A stretch of 64,000 bases of DNA from Streptomyces sp. SAI-135. GTDB lineage: Bacteria; Actinomycetota; Actinomycetes; Streptomycetales; Streptomycetaceae. The stretch is taken from contig NZ_JARXYP010000002.1 in NCBI RefSeq assembly GCF_029893805.1, positions 8,866,001 through 8,930,000 of the forward strand. The letters run 5' to 3'. The translations under genes and the position numbers were made by a program. The notes below the pieces were generated by a model. It did not search any database. It had not been told where the DNA came from and saw nothing but the letters and a program-made list of their open reading frames with translations. Each line of letters starts with the position of its first letter. The first letter of the stretch is position 1. Positions 25,568 through 33,398 of the stretch are shown here, piece by piece.

Positions 25568-26532
25568 ATGACACCGCCATCTGGAGTGAGTTGCATGCCG
25601 TGTGATTCCATCGACAGCCCCGTCCCGGACCTGTCCGGCAAGCGCGCCGTGGTGACCGGCGCGAGTGACGGTATCGGGCTGGGTGTGGCGGCATGGCTGG
25701 CCGCCGCAGGCGCGGAAGTGGTGCTGCCGGTCCGTAATCCGCTGAAAGGCGAGGCGGCGCTCGCGAGGATCCGCCGGCAGGTGCCCGGCGGGCAGGTGTC
25801 GCTGCGCAGTCTCGATCTGTCCTCGCCCGACTCGGTCGAGGCGTTCGGCAAGACGCTGATCGGGGAGGGCCGCCCCGTCCACCTGCTGATCAACAACGCC
25901 GGTGTCATGACGCCGCCGGACCGGCAGACCACCGCCGAGCGGTTCGAGCTTCAGTTCGGCACCAACCACCTGGGGCACTTCGCCCTGGTGGCCCATCTCC
26001 TGCCGCTGCTGCGTGCCGGCCAGGCCCGGGTGACGTCCCAGGTCAGCATCGCGGCGAACCAGAACGCCATCAACTGGGACGACCTGAACTGGGAGCGCTC
26101 CTACAACGGCCAGGGCCTACCGCCAGTCGAAGATCGCGTTGGGGCTCTTCGCTCTGGAACTCAACCGGCGCAGCGAGAGTGGCCGTTGGGGCATCACCAG
26201 CAACATCTGTCACCTGGCGTCGCACCGACAAGCCTGCTGGCCGCCCGGCCCGAGGTGGGGCGGGACAAGGACACCCTGGGTGTCCGTGTGATCGTTTCCT
26301 GTCCGCCCGTGGCATCCTCCTCGGAACCGTCGAGAGCGCGAAATTCCCCGCCCTGTACGCCGCCACGTCCCCGGACGCCCGGCCCGGCCGGTTCTATGGC
26401 CCCAGCGGACCGTTCCACCTGGGCGGTCCGCCCGCCGAGCAAAAGCTCTACAGCCGGTTCACCAGCACGCGAGAGGCCGCCCGTGTACGGCAGACCTCCG
26501 AACAACTCACTGGGCTGAGCCTCAAGGCGTAA
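25568..26532 (+). pseudogene. SDR gene inactivated by frameshifts
   Basis: Resembles the SDRs that accompany XRE/MmyB regulators. Residues TGASDGIGLGVAAWLAA, LLINNAGVM and FGTNHLGHFALVAHLLPLL are intact up to about 26115. Then the frame is lost: AYRQSKIALGLFALEL (with the catalytic Tyr-Lys) reads in another frame from about 26115; HPGVAPTSLLAARPEVG returns to the first frame at about 26212; and LSARGILLGTVESAK to the end (LTGLSLKA) lies in the third frame from about 26290. Three shifts within 200 bp imply decay, unless they are sequencing errors. Two starts are possible (25568, 25595). The gene is divergent from the XRE regulator. Confidence 0.8.
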
Positions 26533-26672
26533 CCAGCCCGAGGGGCGGAACGTGTCATCAGGAGCAGTGCCGGTCAGTGCGTGCCGGGACTCCTCCTGCT
26601 GATGAAAAGGACCCTGCGCTTGCGCCCGATGAGGGCATCCCCAGCGGCACGAGGTGCTCTCTCACGAGCCTC

Positions 26673-27620
26673 TCATGACTTCGGCCCGGCCAGCACAGGA
26701 TCGGTGTCCCGGGCGACCTCCACGATGCCCTTGATCAGGAGGCGGGTGCTCGCGGACGGCGGCCGGTCGGCGAGCGTGGTGATCCCGATCTCGCGGGGCA
26801 CGGTGTCCAGCGTCAGGGGCAGCATGTCGAGCAGCGGGTCCCGCGCGCCGATCAGCATGGGCAGGGGAGCGACGGCGTCTGTTTCCAGCAGAACCGTCCT
26901 CAGCGTGAGGATCGTCGAGCACTCGATGATGTTCGCGGGCAGAGGCAGGCCCCGGCGGTCGAAGAGTTCGTCGATCTCCTGGCGCAGCTGCGTGTTGCGG
27001 CCCGGCAGGATCCACGGCAGGTCCATGAGGTCCTCGATGCCGCCTGCGCGTGCCCCGAGACAGGGGTGCTCCCGCCTAACGACGAGGCGGACCGGTTCGT
27101 CGTAGAGCCGCAGGTGTCGCAGCGCCGCGCGCAGGCTCGACGGCTGGAGCCGGCCGACCAGCACGTCCACTTCGCCTCGGGAGAGTTGCAGGCCGAGCTC
27201 CTCGGGCATCGCCTCGACGACCGAGACGGTGAGGTGCGGGTGGGCCTTCTTGAGCCGGATCAGGGTCTGCGGAAGAAGGGAGTACGCGCCGGCGAGGTTG
27301 GTCCCGACCCGTACGGGCTCCATGCCGAGACGCTGGAGCGCGTGGATGCGTTCGGCCGCGGCGCGCACGTTGCCGACGACCGCGCGGGCGTGCTCGATGA
27401 GGATGTCGCCGTACTGGGTCGGGCGGACGCCCCGGGGCCCCCTGGCGAAGAGTTCGACCCCGATGATCGTCTCGATCTCCTGGAGGCTTCGGGTCACGAC
27501 CGGCTGGGTGACGTGCATCGCCTTGGCAGCACCGACCAGGGTGCCTTCGTCGGCCACGACGGTGACGAGAACGAGATGGCGCAGTTTCAGCCGTCCGTCC
27601 AAAAAGTGATCCACGTTCAT
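26673..27620 (-). CDS. LysR family regulator of the 3-hydroxyanthranilate operon
   Basis: 315-residue LysR-type regulator of the GbpR/PcaQ-like branch. The N-terminus has LKLRHLVLVTVVADEGTLVG, AKAMHVTQPVVTRSLQEIE (helix-turn-helix, residues 10-50) and LFARGPRGVRPTQYG; the effector domain follows (VRVGTNLAGAYSLLPQTL). Start ATG at 27620 gives the conserved N-terminus, with GGAGAG upstream. It is divergent from the eleven-gene catabolic operon that starts at 27731, with an inverted repeat between, so it is that operon's likely regulator. Confidence 0.88.
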   Translation of the reverse strand: MNVDHFLDGRLKLRHLVLVTVVADEGTLVGAAKAMHVTQPVVTRSLQEIETIIGVELFARGPRGVRPTQYGDILIEHARAVVGNVRAAAERIHALQRLGMEPVRVGTNLAGAYSLLPQTLIRLKKAHPHLTVSVVEAMPEELGLQLSRGEVDVLVGRLQPSSLRAALRHLRLYDEPVRLVVRREHPCLGARAGGIEDLMDLPWILPGRNTQLRQEIDELFDRRGLPLPANIIECSTILTLRTVLLETDAVAPLPMLIGARDPLLDMLPLTLDTVPREIGITTLADRPPSASTRLLIKGIVEVARDTDPVLAGPKS

Positions 27621-27644
27621 GGCTCGACATCTCTCCGTAACATG

Positions 27645-27671
27645 GTGTTGGGCTCCGGTATAGCCAAACAC
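27645..27671. promoter_or_regulatory. LysR-type operator
   Basis: GTGTTGGGCT-N7-AGCCAAACAC: 9 of 10 arm positions are complementary. It contains the TTGG...CCAA symmetry expected for a LysR activation/recognition site and is centred 62 bp before the operon's first start codon at 27731 and 38 bp from the LysR start. Confidence 0.6.
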
Positions 27672-27730
27672 GAATAGCGGCGACCGGAGAAGCATTAGTC
27701 AAGGCCGAATCCCTGCCAAAGGATGAGGCC

Positions 27731-28537
27731 ATGTCTTCGACACTCTCCGCAGACGGCCCGCTGGGCGGCCTGACGTCCGCTCTGGCCTCCGGCGGCGTCG
27801 AGGTGGTCGACCTGACCGCCCTCCTGTCGCCGTCGACGCCCGTGCTCGACCTTCCGCCGGACATGGCGCCGATCCCTCACTTCGAGCTGGAGGAGCTCGC
27901 GCGCTACGACGAGCGGGGGCACACCTCCTACCAGAACGGCATTCACACCGGCGAGCACGTGGGCACCCACTTCGACGCCCCGTGCCACTGGATCACCGGC
28001 GCCGACAAGGGGGACGTCGCTCACGTACCGGTCCCGCGCCTGGTGGCTCCCGCTGTCGTGATCGACAAGACCGCCGAGTGCGCCGCCGATCCCGACTTCC
28101 TGCTGACCGTCGAGCACCTCCAGGAGTGGCAGCAGCACAACGGCCCGCTCCCGAAGGGCGGCTGGCTGCTCTACCGGACCGGCTGGGCCGCCCGCTCGCA
28201 CGATCAGCAGCTGTTCCTCAACGCCGACGAGAACGGGCCGCACACACCCGGCATCACGGCCGAATGCGCCCGCTGGCTGGCCGAGGAGTCACCGATCGTC
28301 GGACTCGGAGTGGAGACCGTCGGGACCGACGCCGGGCAGGCGTTCACCTTCACCCCGCAGTTCCCGGCACACCACTACCTGCTGGGCGCGGGCAAGTACG
28401 GAGTCACCCAGTTGCGGAACCTCGACCGGCTGCCCGTCACCGGCGCCGTCCTGATCGTCGCTCCGCTCCGCATCGTCGGAGGGTCCGGCAGTCCGGCGCG
28501 GGTTCTGGCTCTCATGGAGAACGGAGAGGCCCAGTGA
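27731..28537 (+). CDS. Cyclase-family hydrolase, isatin-hydrolase/kynurenine-formamidase-like
   Basis: 268-residue metal-dependent hydrolase. The superfamily signature is intact as HVGTHFDAPCHW (about residues 75-86), with YQNGIHTGEHVG just before, PLPKGGWLLYRTGWA mid-protein and GVETVGTDAG near 200. Known members hydrolyse N-formylkynurenine, isatin (to isatinate) and related lactams or amides. It is first in the operon that ends in 3-hydroxyanthranilate breakdown and overlaps the ThDP gene by 3-4 bp. I favour an isatin-type lactam hydrolase because of the adjacent ThDP enzyme; kynurenine formamidase is the main alternative, but kynureninase and kynurenine monooxygenase genes are not in the operon. 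Confidence 0.82.
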   Translation: MSSTLSADGPLGGLTSALASGGVEVVDLTALLSPSTPVLDLPPDMAPIPHFELEELARYDERGHTSYQNGIHTGEHVGTHFDAPCHWITGADKGDVAHVPVPRLVAPAVVIDKTAECAADPDFLLTVEHLQEWQQHNGPLPKGGWLLYRTGWAARSHDQQLFLNADENGPHTPGITAECARWLAEESPIVGLGVETVGTDAGQAFTFTPQFPAHHYLLGAGKYGVTQLRNLDRLPVTGAVLIVAPLRIVGGSGSPARVLALMENGEAQ

Positions 28538-30183
28538 CCGAGCTGGTCCACGAAGCCATCGGCAGGCAGCTCACCGATCTCGGAGTCCGGACGGTCTTCG
28601 GCGTGGTCGGCAGCGGCAACTTCCACTTCACCGACGCCATGGTGCGGGGCGGCGCACGGTTCGTCGCCGCTCGTCACGAAGGCGGCGCGGCCACCATGGC
28701 GGACGCCTACGCCCGGATGTCCGACGAGGTCGCCGTGCTCTCCCTGCACCAGGGCTGCGGCTACACCAACGCCCTCACCGGAATCACCGAGGCCGCGAAG
28801 AGCAGGACGCCGCTGCTGGTGCTGACCGCCGAAGCCGCCGACCCCACCTCGAACTTCGCGCTCGACCAGGCGGCGATCGCCACCGGGATCGGGGCGGTCG
28901 CCCTGCGCGTCCGGTCTCCCAGGACCGCCCTCGACGATGTGGCACGGGCCTTCGCGATCTGCCGCCACCAGCGGCGCACGGTCGTCCTGAACGTTCCCAT
29001 CGACGTGCAGGACGCGCCCCTGGAGGCAGCGGCCCCGGCCCGGGAGTACCGCCAGGTCGCCGAACCGCGGCCCGACGACAGTGAGACAGCCGCCTTCGCC
29101 CAGCTGCTGGAACGCGCCGAACGACCGGTCTTCGTCGTCGGACGCGGCGGCCGTTCCCCGGGCTCCCGGGACGCCGTCCGTGAACTGGCCGCCGAGGCGG
29201 GCGCGCTCCTGGCCACCTCCGCCGTCTCCCGCGGGATGTTCAACGGCGACGACTGGAACATCGACGTCTCCGGTGGCTTCTCCTCGCCACTGACGGCCGA
29301 ACTCGTCTCCGGCGCCGACCTGGTGGTGGGATTCGGCTGCGCCCTGAACATGTGGACCATGCGGCACGGCAGGCTCATCGCGCCGGACGCGACCGTCGTC
29401 CAGGTCGACATCGAACCGGGGGCCATCGGCGTCCACCGTGACGTGGACCTCGGTCTGTGGGGCGGTGTCGCGGCGACGGCCCGGGCCACGGCCGCGTGGC
29501 TGCGCGCGAACTCCCGCGGCGGGCGCACGGGTTACCGCACTGAGGACGTGGCCGATCGGATCCGCTCCGGTCTGCGCTGGAACCAGGTCGGATTCGAGGA
29601 CGCGTCGGCGGACGGACGGGTCGACCCCCGCAGCCTGAGCGTCGCCCTCAACGACATCCTGCCCACAGAGCGGATCGTCTCCGTGGACTCGGGCAACTTC
29701 CTCGGCTACCCGAGCATGTACCTCGACGTGCCCGACGAGTACGGGTTCTGCTTCACTCAGGCGTTCCAGTCCGTCGGCCTGGGCCTGGCGACCGCGATCG
29801 GTGCCGCGCTGGCGCAGCCCGGCCGGCTGCCCGTGGCCGGCTGCGGCGACGGCGGCTTCCTGATGGGCCTGTCGGAGCTGGAGACCGTCGTACGGCTGGG
29901 CCTGCCCATGCTGATCGTCGTCTACAACGACGCCATGTACGGCGCCGAGGTGCATCACTTCGGGGCCGGCACGAGCGGCCTCGACTCGGTGACCTTCCCC
30001 GACACGGACATCGCGGCGCTCGCGCGGGGACACGGGTGCGACGCGCTGACCATCCGTCGGCCCGAGGACACGCACGCCGTCAAGGAGTGGCTGTCGGCCG
30101 GTCCCGTCCGTCCCCTGGTGCTGGACGCCAAGATCACCTCGGACGGGGGGTCCTGGTGGCTGCACGAAGCCTTCGGGCACTGA
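28534..30183 (+). CDS. Thiamine-diphosphate-dependent decarboxylase/synthase
   Basis: 549-residue three-domain ThDP enzyme of the acetolactate-synthase/benzoylformate-decarboxylase superfamily. The PYR domain has the catalytic Glu in AARHEGGAATMADAYAR (about 45); the central domain resembles transhydrogenase dIII folds; the PP domain has the ThDP-Mg motif GCGDGGFLMG followed by VVYNDAMYG (about 430-470). The GTG start overlaps the cyclase stop (GTGA), with GGAGAGG upstream. In context a 2-oxo acid formed by the cyclase-family enzyme is the likely substrate: isatinate is an amino-substituted benzoylformate, so decarboxylation to 2-aminobenzaldehyde is chemically apt. That assignment is inference; acetolactate synthase proper is unlikely here. 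Confidence 0.83.
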   Translation: MTELVHEAIGRQLTDLGVRTVFGVVGSGNFHFTDAMVRGGARFVAARHEGGAATMADAYARMSDEVAVLSLHQGCGYTNALTGITEAAKSRTPLLVLTAEAADPTSNFALDQAAIATGIGAVALRVRSPRTALDDVARAFAICRHQRRTVVLNVPIDVQDAPLEAAAPAREYRQVAEPRPDDSETAAFAQLLERAERPVFVVGRGGRSPGSRDAVRELAAEAGALLATSAVSRGMFNGDDWNIDVSGGFSSPLTAELVSGADLVVGFGCALNMWTMRHGRLIAPDATVVQVDIEPGAIGVHRDVDLGLWGGVAATARATAAWLRANSRGGRTGYRTEDVADRIRSGLRWNQVGFEDASADGRVDPRSLSVALNDILPTERIVSVDSGNFLGYPSMYLDVPDEYGFCFTQAFQSVGLGLATAIGAALAQPGRLPVAGCGDGGFLMGLSELETVVRLGLPMLIVVYNDAMYGAEVHHFGAGTSGLDSVTFPDTDIAALARGHGCDALTIRRPEDTHAVKEWLSAGPVRPLVLDAKITSDGGSWWLHEAFGH

Positions 30184-30238
30184 GGCACCCCGGCATGAAT
30201 CCCCCCGACCGCGTCACGACATGGGAGAGCGAGCTCTG

Positions 30239-31393
30239 ATGGGAAAGACGACAAGCGGCGTCTCCGTCATCGGCGCCGGCGAGTCGCCCTACACCCGGCA
30301 TCCGGCATCCGGCACGACCACGCAAGGGGTGCTCGCCGACGCCGTACGCCGCGCACTCGCCGACGCGAACCTCAAGACCGCCGACGTCGACGGCTTCGCC
30401 GCGTGCAGCTTCACCCTCGGCCCGGACCACGCCGTCGACCTGGCCTGGCGGCTCGGACTGCGGCTGCGCTGGCTGATGCAGGACACCAACGGCGGGGCGA
30501 GCGCCGGCACGATGCTGCAACACGCCGTGCGGGCCGTGGAGTCCGGCGACGCCTCGGTCGTGGTGCTCGTGGCCGGCGACCTGATGGACCAGCAGGTGCA
30601 TCTGAAGATGGTGGCCGAGTACAACCGGGCGACCGCAGAAAACCTGGTTCCGCTGGACATGCTCGGACCGAACGCCCTCTTCGCGCTGCTGACCCAGCGT
30701 CAGATGGAAGCCGAAGGGCTCACGCGTACTGACTACGGTCGGCTCGCGGTGGCGCAACGCGCCTGGGCGGCCCTCAACCCGGGGGCCGTGTACCGAACGC
30801 CGTTGACGCTCGACGACTACCTGAACGCTCCCATGGTCGCCGAACCCCTCGGCCGCTACGACTGCGTACCGCCGGTCACGGGCGCCGATGCCGTGGTGGT
30901 CGCAGCCGACGAACGGGCCGCGGGCACGCGGCGCGCCAGGGTGCTGGCCGTATCGGCCCGTTACAACAGCGACGACCAGACGGGCGACGGCCTGGTCACC
31001 GGCCTGGCCGACTGCGCCCCCGAGTTCTGGGACACCGCGGGTCATGGACCCGCCGACGTCGAGGTGGTCAGCGTGTACGACGACTACCCGGCCATGGCGC
31101 TCGCCCAGCTCAAGGACCTCGGGCTGGTCGCCGGCGGTGAGATGCCGGCCTTCATCGCCGAGCGTCTCGCCACCCGCAAGCTCGCCGTCAACACCTCCGG
31201 CGGACAGCTCTCGGCGGGCCAGCCGGGTTCTGCGGGAGGCATGCACGGGCTCGTGGAGATCGTCCGGCAGCTGCGCGGCCAGGCCGGGCAGCGACAGGTC
31301 GACGCCCGTCTCGGCCTGTTCAGCGGGTACGGGATGGTGCTCTACCGCTACGGCGCGTGTGCCACCGCCGGGCTCCTGGAGGCGGCCGCATGA
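30239..31393 (+). CDS. Thiolase-fold protein lacking thiolase catalytic residues
   Basis: 384-residue SCP2-thiolase-like protein. The fold markers are present (SVIGAGESPYTRHP, GDASVVVLVAGDLMDQ, NTSGGQLSAGQPGSAGG), but the nucleophilic Cys position reads QDTNGGASAG, the GHPxG histidine is Gln, and no C-terminal CxG motif is seen. This matches the class that pairs with DUF35 proteins and acts as retro-aldolases on beta-hydroxyacyl-CoA (Ltp2-type in steroid side-chain loss) rather than thiolases. The DUF35 gene follows with a 4-bp overlap. ATG 30239 is preferred over 30221 because GGGAGAG then sits at ribosome-site distance. Confidence 0.82.
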   Translation: MGKTTSGVSVIGAGESPYTRHPASGTTTQGVLADAVRRALADANLKTADVDGFAACSFTLGPDHAVDLAWRLGLRLRWLMQDTNGGASAGTMLQHAVRAVESGDASVVVLVAGDLMDQQVHLKMVAEYNRATAENLVPLDMLGPNALFALLTQRQMEAEGLTRTDYGRLAVAQRAWAALNPGAVYRTPLTLDDYLNAPMVAEPLGRYDCVPPVTGADAVVVAADERAAGTRRARVLAVSARYNSDDQTGDGLVTGLADCAPEFWDTAGHGPADVEVVSVYDDYPAMALAQLKDLGLVAGGEMPAFIAERLATRKLAVNTSGGQLSAGQPGSAGGMHGLVEIVRQLRGQAGQRQVDARLGLFSGYGMVLYRYGACATAGLLEAAA

Positions 31394-31701
31394 GTGTGAC
31401 CGTGCAGAACTGCCGCACCTGCGGCGGCCAGTGGTTCCCCGCCCGGCTGCTGTGTCCCCGCTGCGGCGGCGCCGACCTGGCGCCCCGAAGCGTCGAGCGG
31501 GGGGTGGTCGAGCAGCTGACCCATCTCGGTGACGTCGTCATCGCATCGGTGGCCTGCGACCCCGAACCGCTGCTCGTGGCCAGGTTGCACGGCCCGGTCG
31601 AGGTCGGTGACGTCGTGGAGCTCACCGACCGCCCCGAACCGTCCGGCCGTTGCGTCGCCTTCGTACCGCCGAGCGGCATACCCCGAGAGGAGTTGTCATG
31701 A
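31390..31701 (+). CDS. DUF35 OB-fold zinc-ribbon protein, partner of the thiolase-like protein
   Basis: 103-residue protein with an N-terminal rubredoxin-like zinc ribbon (CRTCGG at residue 8 and CPRCGG at about 24) and a C-terminal OB fold (VVEQLTHLGDVVIASVACDP onward). DUF35 proteins form complexes with thiolase-fold enzymes and contribute acyl-CoA binding. Overlaps on both sides by 4 bp (ATGA) show tight coupling with the thiolase-like and CoA-ligase genes. Confidence 0.9.
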   Translation: MSVTVQNCRTCGGQWFPARLLCPRCGGADLAPRSVERGVVEQLTHLGDVVIASVACDPEPLLVARLHGPVEVGDVVELTDRPEPSGRCVAFVPPSGIPREELS

Positions 31702-33398
31702 GCGACGTCACCGGCATCCCCGACGTCCACGGCATGCCCGGCCTCACCGGCACCCCTGACGTCCACGGCATGCCCGCCCTCACCGGCACCCCCGACCCCA
31801 GCCGTGCGAGCGTCCCCGGACTGCTGAAGTGGCGCGCGGAAACCACCCCGGACAGCATCCTGCTGCGCTGCGGTGACACGCAAAGGACCGCCGCCCAGAT
31901 GTTGGAACAGGTGGCCGTCACCGGAGGTTTGCTGCGTCGGCACGGGGTGGAGCAGGGAGACCGGGTGGCGCTGATGGCGTCCAACCGGGCTGAGTTGCTG
32001 GACCTGATCCTGGGCTGCGCGTGGATCGGTGCCGTCGCGGTGCCGATCAACACCGCCGCGCGGGGTGAGCAGCTCCATCACATCCTGACCAACTCGCAGG
32101 CCGAGCTGCTGGTTCTGGAACACCCCTTCCTCCCCCAGGTGGAGGCGTTGCCGAGCACCGCCGAGCTGCGCCAGATCTGGCTGCTGGACGAGGACGAGGC
32201 CGTATCGGTGCTGCCGGTCCCCGTCGACGTGATCCCGGACGACGGCCTGGCCGTGGAGCCCGTCGCGGTCGGTCCCGGCCATCCCGCGGTGATCCTCTAC
32301 ACCTCGGGCACCACCGGGGTCTCCAAGGGAGTGGTCTGCCCGCACGCCCAGTTCTACTGGTGGGGCCGCAACGTCACCGCCCAGCTCGGCATCACCTCGG
32401 CCGACGTGCTGCACACCTGCCTGCCGCTGTTCCACACCAACGCCCTGAACGCCTTCAGCCAGGCGCTGGTCAGCGGTGCCCAGTACGTCATCGGCCCGCG
32501 CTTCTCGGCCTCCCGTTTCTGGTCGGACGTGACGGCCAGCGGGGCGACCTTCACCTATCTGCTCGGCGCCATGATCAGCATCCTGGCGGGCCGACCGCCC
32601 GGCGAGCACGATCGGGCGCACCGGGTGACCGCGGCACTGGCGCCGGCCACCCCCGCCGGGCTGCTCCGCGAGTTCGAGGAACGGTTCGGTGTCGTCCTCA
32701 TCGACGGCTACGGCTCGACCGAGACCAACGCGGTCATCTCCGCGAGCCGCACCGAACAGCGGCCGGGATACGTCGGACGCCTCCAGGAGGGCTTCGCCGC
32801 CCGGATCGTCGACGAGAACGGGCTCGCCGTGCCCCCTGGCACACCGGGCGAACTGCTGCTGCGCAGCGAGCAGCCCTTCGCCTTCGCCTCCGGCTACCAC
32901 CGCATGCACGAGGCCACCGTCGCCGCGTGGCAGGACCTGTGGTTCCACACCGGTGACCGCATGGTGATCGAGGCGGACGGGTGGATCAGGTTCGTCGACC
33001 GCATCAAGGACGTGATCCGCCGGCGCGGCGAGAACATCTCCTCGGTCGAGGTCGAGAGCGTCCTCGCCCAGCATCCCGGGGTCCGTGACGTCGCGGTGTA
33101 CGCGGTGGACTCCGAACTCGGCGAGGACGAGGTGATGGCCGCCGTCGTCCCGGTCGACGGGCACAAGATCGACTTTGTCGAGCTGGTGGCCTTCTGCGAG
33201 CCCCGGCTCGCCTATTACGCCATTCCCCGCTTCGTGGCGCTGTGCCCGGAACTCCCGCTGACCGAGAACGGCAAGGTCCGCAAGACCGTGCTGCGGGAGT
33301 GGGGAGCCGGCCGCGCCGACTGGGACCGCGACGCGGCAGGCGTCGTACTGCGGCGCGAACAGCCCAGCACGGTCCGCTCGGAAGGAGCCTCTGCATGA
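31698..33398 (+). CDS. Acyl-CoA synthetase (AMP-forming)
   Basis: 566-residue ANL-superfamily ligase. Core motifs are intact: YTSGTTGVSKGVV (P-loop, about 202), YGSTETNA (about 336), HTGD near 419, DRIKDVIRRRGENISS (hinge, about 434) and ENGKVRKTVL with the catalytic Lys near 530. It activates a carboxylic acid as CoA thioester, resembling crotonobetaine/carnitine-CoA ligases. In the operon it should supply the acyl-CoA used by the thiolase-like/DUF35 pair. An unusual N-terminal extension of about 30 residues is made of a 12-residue tandem repeat. The ATG at 31698 overlaps the DUF35 stop. Confidence 0.87.
   Translation: MSDVTGIPDVHGMPGLTGTPDVHGMPALTGTPDPSRASVPGLLKWRAETTPDSILLRCGDTQRTAAQMLEQVAVTGGLLRRHGVEQGDRVALMASNRAELLDLILGCAWIGAVAVPINTAARGEQLHHILTNSQAELLVLEHPFLPQVEALPSTAELRQIWLLDEDEAVSVLPVPVDVIPDDGLAVEPVAVGPGHPAVILYTSGTTGVSKGVVCPHAQFYWWGRNVTAQLGITSADVLHTCLPLFHTNALNAFSQALVSGAQYVIGPRFSASRFWSDVTASGATFTYLLGAMISILAGRPPGEHDRAHRVTAALAPATPAGLLREFEERFGVVLIDGYGSTETNAVISASRTEQRPGYVGRLQEGFAARIVDENGLAVPPGTPGELLLRSEQPFAFASGYHRMHEATVAAWQDLWFHTGDRMVIEADGWIRFVDRIKDVIRRRGENISSVEVESVLAQHPGVRDVAVYAVDSELGEDEVMAAVVPVDGHKIDFVELVAFCEPRLAYYAIPRFVALCPELPLTENGKVRKTVLREWGAGRADWDRDAAGVVLRREQPSTVRSEGASA
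31713..31796 (+). repeat. 36-bp in-frame tandem repeat (2.3 copies) in the CoA-ligase gene
   Basis: 31713-31748 and 31749-31784 are near-identical 36-bp units, followed by 12 bases of a third. Each unit encodes a version of G(I/T)PDVHGMPxLT. The repeat sits before the first conserved ligase strand, so it lengthens a flexible N-terminus without breaking the enzyme. Confidence 0.9.

Noticed and set aside
27731..28537. Firm assignment as kynurenine formamidase (KynB)
   Set aside because: The superfamily motif fits, but kynureninase and kynurenine monooxygenase genes are missing and a ThDP gene is coupled to it, so I kept a general call.
28375..30180. Minus-strand open frame of 601 codons
   Set aside because: Antisense to the ThDP enzyme gene, which has clear family motifs; the shadow has none.
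28534..30183. Acetolactate synthase large subunit (IlvB)
   Set aside because: No small-subunit gene is present, and it is embedded in an aromatic operon between a cyclase and a thiolase-like gene.
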